DNA from: Hymenobacter telluris
GTDB lineage: Bacteria > Bacteroidota > Bacteroidia > Cytophagales > Hymenobacteraceae
Direction of reading: 5' to 3'
Assembly (NCBI RefSeq): GCF_017313265.1
Contig: NZ_JAFLQZ010000001.1
Coordinates: 434,001 to 498,000 of the forward strand
DNA length: 64,000 bases
This document shows, piece after piece, positions 9,494 through 19,841 of the stretch. A program made the translations under genes and the position numbers. The notes beneath the pieces were generated by a model. That model did not search any database and was not told the DNA's origin. It was given only the letters and a program-made list of their open reading frames with translations. Within the stretch, counting starts at the first letter, position 1, and each line of letters starts with the position of its first letter.

Positions 9494-11059
9494 ATGCAAC
9501 TGCGAATCCCTTCTTTTTTGGTGCTGCTGGGCTTGCTGGGCGGCTGCAACTCCACGAAGCCAACCACCCAAACCACGTCTGCCCGTCCGGTTTTAACTAC
9601 CGATGGCCTCCGCGCCAGCGTGGCCCGTTTCAACGCGCTGGATAAGGAAGACGTCATCAACCTGGTGCCCAACGCCCAAACGGCCGACTGGATGGCCGCG
9701 CAAGTACCGCTGTTTGAGTGCCCTGATTCGGTGTTGCAGCAAACCTACTACTACCGGTGGTGGACCATGCGCAAGCATCTCAAGCAAACCCCTGACGGCT
9801 ATGTGTTTACGGAGTTTATCACCCCGATGAAGCACGCCGGCACCCACAACACCATCAGCAGCGCGCTCGGCCACCACCTCAACGAAGGCCGCTGGCTCCA
9901 CGACCCGCAGTACGTGAACCAGTACACCAAATTCTGGCTCTACGTGGACTCCAAACGCACCGCGCCCAAGCTGCACGGCTTCAGTAGCTGGCTGCAAGAC
10001 GCCGTGTATGAGCTGTACAAGGTGCAGACCGACAAGGGCTTCGTGCAGGAGGTGCTGCCCGCCCTCACCGCCGACTACCGCTTGTGGGAAAAGGAGCGGA
10101 TGCTACCCAACGGCATGTTTTGGCAGTATGATGTGAAGGACGCCATGGAGGAATCCATCAGCGGCGGGCGCAAGGAAAAGAACGTGCGCCCCACCATCAA
10201 CAGCTACATGTACGGCAACGCCAAGGCTTTGGCAGCCATGGCCCAACTCACCAAAAACGACACCCTGGAACGCAAATACGCCCAAAAAGCCGAGCAGCTC
10301 CGCCAGCTGGTAAACACCACGCTCTGGGACAACAAGGCCGCTTTCTACAAAGTGCAGTACGAGAAAGGCGGCCTCTGCGAGTGGCGCGAGGAGTTGGGCT
10401 ACATTCCGTGGTACTTCTCGCTGCCCCCCGATGAGCCGAAGTACGCCAACCAGTGGACTCAACTCACCGATGAAGCCGGTTTCAAGGCGCCCTGGGGCAT
10501 CACCACGGCCGAGCGGCGCGCCCCCGGTTTCCGCACGCACGGCTCCGGCCACGGCTGCGAGTGGGATGGTGCCGTGTGGCCCTACGCCACCACCCAAACC
10601 CTGAAAGGCCTCGCCAACCTGCTCACTGAGTACAGGAATCAGGATGGCATGAGTGCTCAAATCTACTACGATGAGCTGCGCAAGTACGCCGCCTCGCACC
10701 AGAAGAACGGGGAGCCGTACCTCGGGGAGTACCAGGATGAAAAGAACGGCGAGTGGCTGAAAGGCGACAACCCGCGCAGCAGCTACTACAACCACTCCGG
10801 TTTCGCCGACCTCATCATCACCGGCCTGGTCGGCCTCAAGCCCCGCCCCGATAACGTGGTAGAAGTATTCCCCCTTGTGCCCGCCGGCAAGTGGGACTAC
10901 TTCTGCCTCGACCAGGTGCGCTACCACGGCCGCCTGCTCACCGTGCTCTGGGACAAAACCGGCACCAAGTACAACAAAGGCCAGGGCCTGCGCATCTTCG
11001 CCGACGGCAAGGAAATCGGCCACGCCGACGAACTGAAGCGCGTAACGGCGAAGCTGTAA
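9494..11059 (+). CDS. Lipoprotein six-hairpin glycoside hydrolase (MGH1/GH63-like)
   Basis: A 521-aa lipoprotein: the signal peptide ends in LLGLLGGCNS, with the lipobox cysteine at about residue 17. The rest is an (alpha/alpha)6 toroid of the type found in GH37/GH63 and mannosylglycerate-hydrolase-like proteins, with WWTMRKHLKQTPDGYVFTEF, NGMFWQYDVKDAMEESISGG, RPTINSYMYGNAKALA and GSGHGCEWDGAVWPYATTQT. Acidic residues in DVKDAMEES and CEWDG are the likely catalytic region. The substrate is unknown; a terminal pectic sugar is an inference from neighbours. It lies downstream of the gene at 6508 across a family A repeat. Confidence 0.75.
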   Translation: MQLRIPSFLVLLGLLGGCNSTKPTTQTTSARPVLTTDGLRASVARFNALDKEDVINLVPNAQTADWMAAQVPLFECPDSVLQQTYYYRWWTMRKHLKQTPDGYVFTEFITPMKHAGTHNTISSALGHHLNEGRWLHDPQYVNQYTKFWLYVDSKRTAPKLHGFSSWLQDAVYELYKVQTDKGFVQEVLPALTADYRLWEKERMLPNGMFWQYDVKDAMEESISGGRKEKNVRPTINSYMYGNAKALAAMAQLTKNDTLERKYAQKAEQLRQLVNTTLWDNKAAFYKVQYEKGGLCEWREELGYIPWYFSLPPDEPKYANQWTQLTDEAGFKAPWGITTAERRAPGFRTHGSGHGCEWDGAVWPYATTQTLKGLANLLTEYRNQDGMSAQIYYDELRKYAASHQKNGEPYLGEYQDEKNGEWLKGDNPRSSYYNHSGFADLIITGLVGLKPRPDNVVEVFPLVPAGKWDYFCLDQVRYHGRLLTVLWDKTGTKYNKGQGLRIFADGKEIGHADELKRVTAKL

Positions 11060-11075
11060 CAGGGGGGCGAACGGT

Positions 11076-11204
11076 GTAGAGACGCATACTTGCGTCTTGT
11101 TGTTGAACGGCTGGCTCCGGCCGGTGTGCGTCGAACCACCAACCCAAGTAAAACGCAGAATAAATAACCTCAGCAACGATTGAGACGCAAGTATGCGTCT
11201 CTAC
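11076..11204. repeat. Family C inverted-repeat element, copy 2
   Basis: The arms GTAGAGACGCATACTTGCGTCT (11076-11096) and the inverse (11182-11204) face each other across a spacer of about 85 bases. It fills most of the gap between the six-hairpin enzyme gene and the GH28 gene. Confidence 0.85.
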
Positions 11205-11232
11205 AAGCCGCCGCTGGTAATTCGCTATAAGT

Positions 11233-12786
11233 ATGAAGGTTTTAATGTTCTTCCTGGGAATTTTCCTCCTGCTCAGCACCGCCACCCAGGCCCAGCAGTA
11301 CTACAACGTGCTCAAATACGGGGCCCGCAACGACAGCACGAAGCTTTCCACTGAGGCAATCAAAAAGGCTATTGCGGCGGCTAGCAAGGCGGGCGGGGGC
11401 ACAGTGTACTTCCCGGCGGGCAAGTACCGCACTGGCGCCATCCACCTGAAAAGCAACATCACCATCGACATCGACGCCGGTGCCATCCTCTACTTCAGCG
11501 ACAACTTCGACGACTACCTGCCCATGGTGCCCAGCCGCTACGAGGGCATCGACATTACCAGCTTCTCGCCGCTGTTTTATGCCTACAAGGCCGAGAACAT
11601 TACCATCAAGGGCCGCGGTATTATTGACGGGCAGGGCAAAAAGTGGTGGGATTTTGCGGAAGGTAAGTCGCGGGCCAGTCAGGATTCCAAGTGGCAGCAG
11701 GAGTTCTTCCGCCTCAACAAAGACATCATTAAGCCCGACGAGCCCGGCGTGATTGAGCGCGGCTTCATGCGCCCGCCGTTCATCCAGCCGATGTACTGCA
11801 AAAACGTCCGCATCGAAGGCATCACCATTCGCAACTCCCCGTTCTGGACGGTGAACCCCGAGTTCTGCGAAAACGTGACCGTCATGGGCGTCACTATCAA
11901 CAACCCCAAGTCGCCGAACACCGACGGCATCAACCCCGAATCGTGCCGCAACGTGCACATCAGCAACTGCCACATCAGCGTCGGCGACGACTGCATTACC
12001 ATTAAGTCGGGCAAGGACCGGGCGGGGCGCCAGATGAACGTGCCGGCCGAGAACTACACCATCACCAACTGCACCATGCTCAGCGGGCACGGCGGCGTGG
12101 TGATTGGCAGCGAGATGTCGGGCGGGGTGAAGAAAATCACGATTTCCAACTGCATCTTCGATGGCACCGACCGGGGCATCCGCATCAAAACCGCCCGCGG
12201 GCGGGGTGGGGTAGTAGAGGATATTCGGGTGGACAACGTGGTGATGAAGAACATCCGTGAGCAGGTGATTGTGCTGGACATGCAATACGCCAAAAGCAAG
12301 GAAGAGCCCGTGTCGGAGCGCACGCCGCGCTTCCGCAACATCCATTTCAGCAACATCACCGCCGAGGGCAACCAGGCCGGCTACCTCAACGGCCTGGCCG
12401 AAATGCCCATCGAAAACGTGACCTTCAGCAACCTCAACATCGACGCCAAGCAGGGCTTCACGGTGAAGGAAGCGCGCAACATTGCCTTCCACAACGTGCA
12501 GGTGAACCCGCAAATCGGCCCCGCCGTGCGCGCCGAAAACGTGCAGCAGCTCCGCCTCGACGGCCTCCGTAGCACCATGCCCACGGCCACCACGCCGCTC
12601 GTGGAGCTAACCAACACCGAAGACGCCTTCATCTACAACACCTTCCCCGCCGCCGGCACCGAGAACTTCCTGAAGCTGAAAGGCGCCAAAACCCGCAACA
12701 TCGTGCTCCAGAACAACAACTTCAAGTACGTGAAAGCGCCAGTTAGCCAAGAAGCGGAAGTGAAGGAAAAGGTGATAGTGAACTAG
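11233..12786 (+). CDS. Polygalacturonase, glycoside hydrolase family 28
   Basis: Secreted GH28 enzyme (517 aa) that hydrolyses alpha-1,4-galacturonic acid linkages in homogalacturonan or releases galacturonate from oligosaccharides. The signal peptide ends TATQA. The beta-helix holds all four family motifs: NTDG (about residue 230), GDDC (about 251), GHGG (about 284) and RIKT (about 316), with the catalytic aspartates and histidine intact. An N-terminal block, YNVLKYGARNDSTKLSTEAI, is the usual pectate_lyase_3-like start of bacterial GH28. It sits in the middle of the rightward pectin operon. Confidence 0.95.
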   Translation: MKVLMFFLGIFLLLSTATQAQQYYNVLKYGARNDSTKLSTEAIKKAIAAASKAGGGTVYFPAGKYRTGAIHLKSNITIDIDAGAILYFSDNFDDYLPMVPSRYEGIDITSFSPLFYAYKAENITIKGRGIIDGQGKKWWDFAEGKSRASQDSKWQQEFFRLNKDIIKPDEPGVIERGFMRPPFIQPMYCKNVRIEGITIRNSPFWTVNPEFCENVTVMGVTINNPKSPNTDGINPESCRNVHISNCHISVGDDCITIKSGKDRAGRQMNVPAENYTITNCTMLSGHGGVVIGSEMSGGVKKITISNCIFDGTDRGIRIKTARGRGGVVEDIRVDNVVMKNIREQVIVLDMQYAKSKEEPVSERTPRFRNIHFSNITAEGNQAGYLNGLAEMPIENVTFSNLNIDAKQGFTVKEARNIAFHNVQVNPQIGPAVRAENVQQLRLDGLRSTMPTATTPLVELTNTEDAFIYNTFPAAGTENFLKLKGAKTRNIVLQNNNFKYVKAPVSQEAEVKEKVIVN

Positions 12787-12800
12787 ATTGTAAAAGCTAG

Positions 12801-12934
12801 AGCTAGTTCCCCTCCTTTTTAAGGAGGGGTTAGGGGTGGTAAAATCGTTGAACGGCATCTAGCTCTAGTTTTCTAACTCTAGTTGAACCACCCCGCCCTC
12901 CGGGCACCCCTCCTTGAAAAAAGGAGGGGAACTA
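12801..12934. repeat. Family D inverted-repeat element, copy 1
   Basis: The arms CTAGTTCCCCTCCTTTTTAAGGAGGGGTTAGGGGTGG and ACCACCCCGCCCTCCGGGCACCCCTCC...GGAACTAG are inverse to each other, and each contains a CCCCTCC/GGAGGGG hairpin. The right end of the repeat could supply an alternative ATG (12914) for the next gene, but the next gene has its own start at 12953. A second copy is at 49383. Confidence 0.8.
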
Positions 12935-12952
12935 GCTTCTAAAATTTCGCCC

Positions 12953-15778
12953 ATGCTCCACCCACGCTTCATCCTGTTTCTTCTGCTAAGCTGGCTCACA
13001 GCCGGCGCCTGCGTGGGGCAGCAGCAACCCTTGCGGCTCTGGTACACCAAGCCTGCCGAGAAATGGACTGATGCGCTGCCACTGGGTAACGGGCGGCTGG
13101 GGGCTATGGTGTTTGGTGGGGTGGAGCAGGAGCGAATTCAGTTCAACGAAGCAACGCTCTGGACCGGCCGGCCGCGCCCCTACGCCCGCCCCGGCGCGGC
13201 GCAGTATCTACCCCAGATTCGGCAGCTGCTAGCCGCCGGCAAGCAGGCCGAGGCCGAAGCGTTGGCCGCGCAGCACTTCATGGGCCAGCAAGACCACGAA
13301 GAAACCTACAAAGCGGAGCAAGCCGCCTGGCTCCGGCAGGTGCAGGCCGTCACGGTGGCCCAGGCCACGGCAGCCAGCAACTCCTGGAAGCCGCTCACGC
13401 TGAACATGCCCAACGGCTGGGAAAGCGCCGGACTGGGCCTGGACGGTCTGGATGGCGTGGTGTGGTTCAAAACGACGTTCGAGTTGCCTGCAGCCTGGGC
13501 CGGCAAACCCCTCACGCTCAGCCTGGGCCGCATCCGCGACGCGGACGTAACCTTCGTGAACGGCCAGCAGGTAGGTACCGACGAGGGCATCAGCAAGAAG
13601 CGCCGCTACACGGTGCCGGCCGCCGTGCTGCGCCCCGGCCGCAACGAGCTGGCCATTCAGGTTATAAACTACTACGACAAAGGCGGCCTGATTGGGGTGA
13701 AGGAAAAGCAGCCGGTATTTGTAGTGTACCCCGAGGGCGCCGACCCCGCTACCGGCGTGCCGCTGAACCCGGCGTGGCAGTACTGGGTGCAAAACGACCA
13801 GCCGCCGCTGTTCCCGAGCTACCAGGCATCGTATCAGCCATTTGGAGACGTGCTGCTGGATTTCGCGCAAACGAATGCCGCGACCTACTATCTGCGCAAA
13901 CTAGACATTAGCCGTGCTGTTGCTCACACGAATTACGTGCAAAACGGGGTGGTGTACATGCGCGATTATTTTGCTAGTGCTCCGCGTAACGCTGTAGTAT
14001 GCCGGTTGAGTGCTGGTATGGGGGGGCGTATCAGCCTGAATGCCCGCCTGCAAAGCCCCCACAAAAACCAGAAAATCTACCGCCTCGACGACCATACGCT
14101 GGCTTTAGCCGTGCAGGTGCGTGACGGAGTGCTGCGGGGCGTAAGCTACCTGCGGGTGAAAACCAAAGGCGGCAAAGTGACCGTCACCGACAACCAAATC
14201 CAGATAATAGGAGCCGACGAGGCGACGCTCTACCTGACGGCCGCTACCAATTTCAAGAACTACCAGGACGTATCGGCTGACCCGGAGAAGCTGGCGGCGC
14301 AGGCGTTGCGCAACGTCAGCGGCAAGTCGTATGAGGCGCTGGAAAAAGAGCACGTGCGCGACTACCAGCAGCTGTTCAATACCTACTCCGTTGACTTGGG
14401 CCACACGCCGAACGAACGGTTGCCCACCGACGAGCGAATCAAGCAGTTCAGCCCCGCCGCCGACCCGGCGCTGCTGGTGCTGTACCAGCAATATGGCCGG
14501 TATTTGCTGATTTCGTCGTCGCGGCAGGGTGGGCCGGCAGCCAACCTACAGGGCCTCTGGAACGAGTCGTTGACGCCGTCGTGGGGCAGCAAGTACACCA
14601 CCAACATCAACCTGCAAATGAACTACTGGCCGGCGGAGTTGCTGAACCTCTCGGCCTGCACTGCCCCGTTTTTTCAACTGCTTGATGAAGCCGCCGAGGC
14701 CGGCAAAACCACGGCCAAGCAGCACTACAACGCCCGCGGCTGGGTGTTGCACCACAACACCGACCTGTGGCGCGGTACGGCCCCCATCAACGCCTCCAAC
14801 CACGGCATCTGGGTGACGGGGGGCGCGTGGCTGAGTCAGCACATCTGGGAGCATTACCAGTTCACCCAGGACCGGGAGTTTCTGCGCCGTGAGTACCCGA
14901 TGATGAAGCAGGCGGCGGAGTTTTTCCTTGATTTTCTAGTAAAGGAACCGCGCACTGGCTGGCTGATCAGCACGCCTTCCAACTCACCCGAGCACGGCGG
15001 CCTGGTTGCCGGCCCCACTATGGACCACCAAATCATTCGGGAGTTGTTCCGCACGACCAGCGCCGCCGCGCAGGTATTGGGCGTCGATGCCGAGTTACGG
15101 CAGGAACTCACCGCCAAAGCGCAGCAACTAGCCCCCAACCAAATCGGTAAGCACGGGCAGTTGCAGGAGTGGCTGGAAGATAAAGACGACCCCGCCGATA
15201 CCCACCGCCACGTGTCGCACTTGTGGGGCGTGTTCCCCGGCACCGATATCCCCTGGAGTGACCCGAAAACCACGCAAGCCGCCCGCACCTCGCTACTCCA
15301 GCGCGGCGACGACGGCACCGGGTGGAGCTTAGCTTGGAAGGTGAACCTGTGGGCTCGTTTCCGCGACGGTGACCATGCCCTGCGCATCCTCGAAAAGCTG
15401 CTTTCTTCCGCCGAAGGCGCCTCGGGCAGTGAGCGGGGTGGCGTCTATAACAACCTGTTCGACGCCCACCCGCCCTTCCAGATTGATGGCAACTTCGGCG
15501 GCGCGGCCGGCATGGCCGAAATGCTGCTGCAAAGCCACGCTGGCTCCCTCGACCTGCTGCCGGCTCTGCCCACTGCCTGGGCCACCGGCTCGGTGCGCGG
15601 CCTGCGCGCCCGCGGCGGCTTCGTAGTCAACCTGATGTGGCAGCAACGCAAGTTGCAGCAAGTGGAAATCCAGTCGGAAACCGATGGCGAGTGCGTGGTG
15701 AAGTATGGAAGTAAGGAATTGAAAATCAATGCTAAGAAGGGGAAGGTGTATAAGCTAACGGGGGACCTCACCCCCTAG
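12953..15778 (+). CDS. GH95-family glycosidase with an inserted beta-sandwich domain
   Basis: Secreted GH95 protein (941 aa). GH95 enzymes are alpha-L-fucosidases or alpha-L-galactosidases; the latter activity is known on rhamnogalacturonan-II. The N-terminal GH95 domain begins [30 protein letters not shown]. The barrel has [59 protein letters not shown] (likely catalytic Asp) and QIDGNFGG. Residues of about 115-265 interrupt the N-terminal domain with a jelly-roll segment ([32 protein letters not shown]) resembling the inserted domain of sialate O-acetylesterases. ATG 12953 directly begins the signal peptide; the longer start at 12914 is encoded by a repeat. The stop codon TAG lies inside the following family A repeat. 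Confidence 0.9.
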   Translation: MLHPRFILFLLLSWLTAGACVGQQQPLRLWYTKPAEKWTDALPLGNGRLGAMVFGGVEQERIQFNEATLWTGRPRPYARPGAAQYLPQIRQLLAAGKQAEAEALAAQHFMGQQDHEETYKAEQAAWLRQVQAVTVAQATAASNSWKPLTLNMPNGWESAGLGLDGLDGVVWFKTTFELPAAWAGKPLTLSLGRIRDADVTFVNGQQVGTDEGISKKRRYTVPAAVLRPGRNELAIQVINYYDKGGLIGVKEKQPVFVVYPEGADPATGVPLNPAWQYWVQNDQPPLFPSYQASYQPFGDVLLDFAQTNAATYYLRKLDISRAVAHTNYVQNGVVYMRDYFASAPRNAVVCRLSAGMGGRISLNARLQSPHKNQKIYRLDDHTLALAVQVRDGVLRGVSYLRVKTKGGKVTVTDNQIQIIGADEATLYLTAATNFKNYQDVSADPEKLAAQALRNVSGKSYEALEKEHVRDYQQLFNTYSVDLGHTPNERLPTDERIKQFSPAADPALLVLYQQYGRYLLISSSRQGGPAANLQGLWNESLTPSWGSKYTTNINLQMNYWPAELLNLSACTAPFFQLLDEAAEAGKTTAKQHYNARGWVLHHNTDLWRGTAPINASNHGIWVTGGAWLSQHIWEHYQFTQDREFLRREYPMMKQAAEFFLDFLVKEPRTGWLISTPSNSPEHGGLVAGPTMDHQIIRELFRTTSAAAQVLGVDAELRQELTAKAQQLAPNQIGKHGQLQEWLEDKDDPADTHRHVSHLWGVFPGTDIPWSDPKTTQAARTSLLQRGDDGTGWSLAWKVNLWARFRDGDHALRILEKLLSSAEGASGSERGGVYNNLFDAHPPFQIDGNFGGAAGMAEMLLQSHAGSLDLLPALPTAWATGSVRGLRARGGFVVNLMWQQRKLQQVEIQSETDGECVVKYGSKELKINAKKGKVYKLTGDLTP

Positions 15779-15917
15779 CCCCCTCTCCTCGGGGAGAGGG
15801 GGAACTAGCTTTTAGCTTTCTAAAGCAAAAGGCAGCAAATACACATTTAGAATTAAAAATTAGAAACTAGTCCCCCCTCTCCCCGAGGAGAGGGGGCTAG
15901 GGGGTGAGGTTCCCCGC
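15758..15917. repeat. Family A inverted-repeat element (TAG variant)
   Basis: The outer arms ACGGGGGACCTCACCCCCTAGCCCCCTCTCC and the inverse at the right end enclose an AT-rich spacer with CTAGCTTTTAGC. The left arm overlaps the 3' end of the GH95 gene and provides its last codons and stop; the right arm ends 13 bases before the next ATG. Confidence 0.85.
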
Positions 15918-15929
15918 CAGCACGATACC

Positions 15930-18900
15930 ATGCGAAACGTCCTTCTTCTGCTTCTCTGCCTAGTCCCGCTGCTGAGCGCCCGTGCCCAAACCCGCACGGA
16001 AATACCGCTGCTGAACAACTGGCGCACCACCGTAGACGAGAAAAACCAGCAGGCGCACCCCGGCTTCGAGCAGGCGGATTTCAACGACCGAACCTGGAAA
16101 GCGGTGGCCGTACCGCACAACTGGGACGCCTACGAAGGCTACCGCCGCCAGCGCCACGGCAACCTGCACGGCTACGCCTGGTACCGCAAAACCTTCACGG
16201 TGACGCCTCCGAAAAGCGGCCAGCAGTACTTCCTGTTCTTTGAAGGGGTTGGCTCTTATGCTACCGTGTGGCTGAACGGCAAGCCCGTGGGCCAGCACGC
16301 CGGCGGCCGCACCACGTTCACGCTGGACGTCACCGACGCTATTCGCCTGGATGGCCGCGCCAACGTGCTGGCCGTGCGCGCCGACCACCCGGCCGGCATT
16401 CAGGATTTGCTGTGGGTGTGCGGGGGCTGCTCCGAAGAGCGAGGCTTTTCCGAAGGCTCGCAGCCGCTGGGCATCTTCCGGCCGGTGCAGCTGGTGATTA
16501 CCAACCCGGTGCGCATCCAGCCCTTCGGCGTGCACATCTGGGCCGACTCCACGCTCACGGCGCAGGCCGCACAACTGCACGTAGCCACGGAAATCAAGAA
16601 CTACAGTCGTAAGGCGCAAACCCTGACGGTGCTCAACCAACTGCTGGACCGGCAGGGAAAAGTGGTGGCCGAAACCAAGATGAAGCGCAAGCTGGCGGCC
16701 AGCGGAACGGTGGAGCTGCACCAGCAGCTGCCACAACTCAAGCAGCCGCATTTGTGGTCCGTTCAGGACCCGTACTTGTACCGCCTCGTAACCCGCGTGC
16801 AGGCCGGTAGCAAGCTGCTCGATGAGCTGGAAACACCCTACGGCATTCGGTGGATCAGCTGGCCGATTGGTACAGCTGCCGCGGCGGGGCAGAAACAGTT
16901 TCTGCTGAACGATAAGCCGGTATTCATCAACGGTATTGCCGAATACGAACATCTGCTGGGCCAGAGCCACGCCTTCACGCCGGAGCAGATTCAAACGCGG
17001 GTGCAACAGATGAAAGCGGCTGGCTTCAACGCCTTCCGCGACGCCCACCAGCCGCACAACCTGCGTTACCAGGCTAACTGGGACTCGCTGGGTTGGCTGT
17101 GGTGGCCCCAGCTGGCGGCCCACGTGTGGTACGACACGCCCCAGTTTCGCCAGAACTTCAAAACGCTGCTGGTTGATTGGATCAAGGAGCGGCGCAATAG
17201 CCCGTCGGTGGTGCTGTGGGGGCTGGAAAACGAAAGCACCCTGCCCGAAGACTTCGCCAAGGAATGCACCGCCCTCATCCGTCAGCTCGACCCCACGGCC
17301 TCGCGGCAGCGCAAGGTCACGACCTGCAACGGCGGCAAAGGCACCGACTGGGACGTGCCCCAGAACTGGACCGGCACCTACGGCGGCGACCCCAACACCT
17401 ACGGCGCCGACGTGGAACGGCAGGTGCTCATCGGGGAGTACGGCGCCTGGCGCACCCTCGATTTGCATTCCGAAGGCCCGCCCGTATTCAACAGCGGCCC
17501 CTTCAGCGAGGATCGGTTCACCCAGCTCATGGAGCTGAAAGTGAAGCTGGCGGAATCGGCCAAAGACAAAACCGCCGGCCATTTCTTCTGGCTGCTAACT
17601 TCCCACGACAACCCCGGCCGGGTGCAGGGCGGGGAAGGCCAGCGCGAGTTGGACCGGATTGGCCCCGTCAACTACAAAGGCCTGCTCACGCCCTGGGAGG
17701 AGCCCACCGACGCCTTCTATATGTTCCGCGCCAACTACGCTCCTAAGGACAAGGAGCCAATGGTGTACCTGGCCTCGCACACCTGGCCCGACCGGTGGCT
17801 GAAACCTGGCCTCAAAGACAGCATTGCGGTGTATTCGAACTGCGACGAAGTGGAGCTGTTCAACGACGTAAATGCCACTTCCCTGGGCCGCAAAACCCGC
17901 GCCGGCATCGGCACCCATTTCCAGTGGGACAAAGCCAACATCCAGTACAACGTGCTCTACGCCGTGGGCTACGTGGGCGGCAAGGCGGTGGCCAAGGACT
18001 ACATCGTGCTCCACCATCTGCCCAAAGCCCCCGGCTTCGAGAAGCTGCTGGCTGGCGCCCAGCCTGTTACCGCGCCGCAGCCGGGCCTCAACTACCTGTA
18101 CCGCGTGAACTGCGGCGGCCCCGCCTATACGGACCGTCACGGCAGCCAGTGGCTCCCCGACCAGCCCCGCACCAGCCCCGAAACCTGGGGTTCTGAGTCG
18201 TGGACGCGGGAGTTTCCGGGTGTCTCGCCGTTCTTTGCCAGCCAGCGCCGCACCTTCGACCCCATCCAGGGCACCACCGATTGGCCGCTGTTCCAGAGTT
18301 TCCGCTACGGCCGCGAGAAGCTACGCTACACCTTCCCGGTGCCCGATGGCGACTACCAAGTGGAGCTGTACTTCACGGAACCCTGGCTGGGTACCGGCGG
18401 TGGCCTCGACTGCACCGGCTGGCGCCTGTTCGACGTAGCCATCAACGGTGCTACTGTGCTCAAAGACCTTGACATTTGGAAGGAAGTGGGCCACGACCAA
18501 GCCCTGAAAAAGACGGTGAAGGCGCACGTAACCGGCGGCCAACTGGAGGTGTCCTTCCCCCGCGTAGCCTCCGGCCAGGCCTTAATTTCGGCTATTGCCA
18601 TTGCTACTTCCGACGCTGCTGCCAAGTCCGCCCCAGCACCCCAGCCCGTTATTAGCGGGCTGCAAGTTGCCGAAGCAGCCGCGGCCCGGCAGTGGACAAT
18701 TGAAACGTGGCTCGATACCGGCAACCAACCCTACACCGATTCGCCGTTTGCATTCAGTAGCCTGCCTTCTGCGCTGTATGGGGCCGAGTGGTTGCGAATG
18801 CCATCCAACAACCCTCAACTGCCTAAACAAAAGTCGGCTGGCTCCCCCTCTCTTTTGGAGAGGGAGTCGGCCCCTGAGGGGTCCCGTGAGGTCCCACCTC

Positions 18901-19559
18901 GTGCCACCTTCCAAGTGAGTACAGTAGCTGATGTGTATATAGGGCTTGATGCTAAGGCCGCGCCTCCTGCTTGGCTCAAGCAGTACGAAGACACCAAAAC
19001 CACGCTCGAAACCAACGAGGCTGGGGGCCGCATTTTCCGGGTGTACCGCCAGCGGTTCGCGGCCGGTGCTACCGTACAACTGGGCCCGAATAGCAGCACG
19101 CCCAATACGCGGCCTTACATCGTAGCGGTTAACCGCGCCAGCTCCATCGAGCCGGCTTACGACCTCAAGGCCATAACCGGCTACAAGCCCGCCACCGCCC
19201 GAACTTCCGGCCCCGGCCTGGTGCGCGAAACCGTTAATACCAAGGAGAGTATCACGTTCAAGGAGCCCACCGGCAGTGCGGTGGAATGGACCATCCAAGT
19301 TGGTGTAGCTGATACCTATTCGCTCACCATGCGCTACGCCAACCAACTCACCAAACCCCTGACCGCCAAGCTCAGCGTGGCCCTGGGCGATGGTACCGTA
19401 CTCAAAGAGGAAACCGTGGAGCTAGTGCCCTCCAAGCCCGGCAAGTGGAACTACCTAGCGTCCTCAACCGGCTCCATGATTAACGCCGGCAGCTACACCG
19501 TCAAGCTCACCGCCCTAGATGCCGCCGGCCTCAGCGTGTCGGGTCTGGAGGTGCAGTAA
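15930..19559 (+). CDS. GH2-family glycosidase with malectin-like domain
   Basis: Secreted GH2 enzyme (1209 aa), of the beta-galactosidase/beta-glucuronidase type. The signal peptide ends LLSARAQ. Domain order: sugar-binding jelly roll (about 30-190), Ig-like, TIM barrel, DUF4982-like, malectin-like domain (about 720-885, starting YRVNCGGPAYTD), and a C-terminal beta domain. The acid/base glutamate is in WGLENEST (about 431) and the nucleophile in IGEYGAW (about 503). At about residues 971-988 the sequence GSPSLLERESAPEGSREV is an in-frame translation of a single family A repeat arm, between two conserved-looking segments. The exact substrate is not determinable. Confidence 0.9.
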   Translation: MRNVLLLLLCLVPLLSARAQTRTEIPLLNNWRTTVDEKNQQAHPGFEQADFNDRTWKAVAVPHNWDAYEGYRRQRHGNLHGYAWYRKTFTVTPPKSGQQYFLFFEGVGSYATVWLNGKPVGQHAGGRTTFTLDVTDAIRLDGRANVLAVRADHPAGIQDLLWVCGGCSEERGFSEGSQPLGIFRPVQLVITNPVRIQPFGVHIWADSTLTAQAAQLHVATEIKNYSRKAQTLTVLNQLLDRQGKVVAETKMKRKLAASGTVELHQQLPQLKQPHLWSVQDPYLYRLVTRVQAGSKLLDELETPYGIRWISWPIGTAAAAGQKQFLLNDKPVFINGIAEYEHLLGQSHAFTPEQIQTRVQQMKAAGFNAFRDAHQPHNLRYQANWDSLGWLWWPQLAAHVWYDTPQFRQNFKTLLVDWIKERRNSPSVVLWGLENESTLPEDFAKECTALIRQLDPTASRQRKVTTCNGGKGTDWDVPQNWTGTYGGDPNTYGADVERQVLIGEYGAWRTLDLHSEGPPVFNSGPFSEDRFTQLMELKVKLAESAKDKTAGHFFWLLTSHDNPGRVQGGEGQRELDRIGPVNYKGLLTPWEEPTDAFYMFRANYAPKDKEPMVYLASHTWPDRWLKPGLKDSIAVYSNCDEVELFNDVNATSLGRKTRAGIGTHFQWDKANIQYNVLYAVGYVGGKAVAKDYIVLHHLPKAPGFEKLLAGAQPVTAPQPGLNYLYRVNCGGPAYTDRHGSQWLPDQPRTSPETWGSESWTREFPGVSPFFASQRRTFDPIQGTTDWPLFQSFRYGREKLRYTFPVPDGDYQVELYFTEPWLGTGGGLDCTGWRLFDVAINGATVLKDLDIWKEVGHDQALKKTVKAHVTGGQLEVSFPRVASGQALISAIAIATSDAAAKSAPAPQPVISGLQVAEAAAARQWTIETWLDTGNQPYTDSPFAFSSLPSALYGAEWLRMPSNNPQLPKQKSAGSPSLLERESAPEGSREVPPRATFQVSTVADVYIGLDAKAAPPAWLKQYEDTKTTLETNEAGGRIFRVYRQRFAAGATVQLGPNSSTPNTRPYIVAVNRASSIEPAYDLKAITGYKPATARTSGPGLVRETVNTKESITFKEPTGSAVEWTIQVGVADTYSLTMRYANQLTKPLTAKLSVALGDGTVLKEETVELVPSKPGKWNYLASSTGSMINAGSYTVKLTALDAAGLSVSGLEVQ
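18840..18891. repeat. Family A repeat arm inside a coding sequence
   Basis: A single right-type arm, GGCTCCCCCTCTC-TTTT-GGAGAGGGA followed by GTCGGCCCCTGAGGGGTCCCGTGAGG. It is closest to the GGACCCCTCC variant seen at 60215 and 61780. It lies within the GH2 gene and is read through in frame with no stop. Confidence 0.8.
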
Positions 19560-19634
19560 CGTGACTGATTTGACAAAAAACGTCATACAAAGGCGCAGCT
19601 GAAGCATCTCGCGTACCGCCGTTGCCAAACTACC

Positions 19635-19728
19635 TGTCATGCTGAGCTTGCCGAAGCATCTCTACCGCAATAGTATATCCTGCTATAAGGACGAAGCGGT
19701 AGAGATGCTTCGGCAAGCTCAGCATGAC
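19635..19728. repeat. Family B inverted-repeat element, copy 2
   Basis: The arms TGTCATGCTGAGCTTGCCGAAGCATCTCTACCGC and the inverse are complementary across a spacer of about 24 bases. It separates the GH2 gene from the symporter gene. Confidence 0.85.
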
Positions 19729-19833
19729 CGTTTAGTTGTTAGTGTGTTGTAATCAACCGGCCGAAATCTGACGTAAGCCAAGATGCTACAATAGGAAGGG
19801 AAAATCATACACGGACGCGGGGCCGGCTGAAGG

Positions 19834-19841
19834 TAAATTTG
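19834..19841 (+). promoter_or_regulatory. Candidate Bacteroidota -7 element (TAAATTTG)
   Basis: TAAATTTG fits TAnnTTTG and lies 60 bases before the symporter ATG. No -33 element is obvious, so this is a weak call. If real, the symporter and aldolase have their own transcript. Confidence 0.35.
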
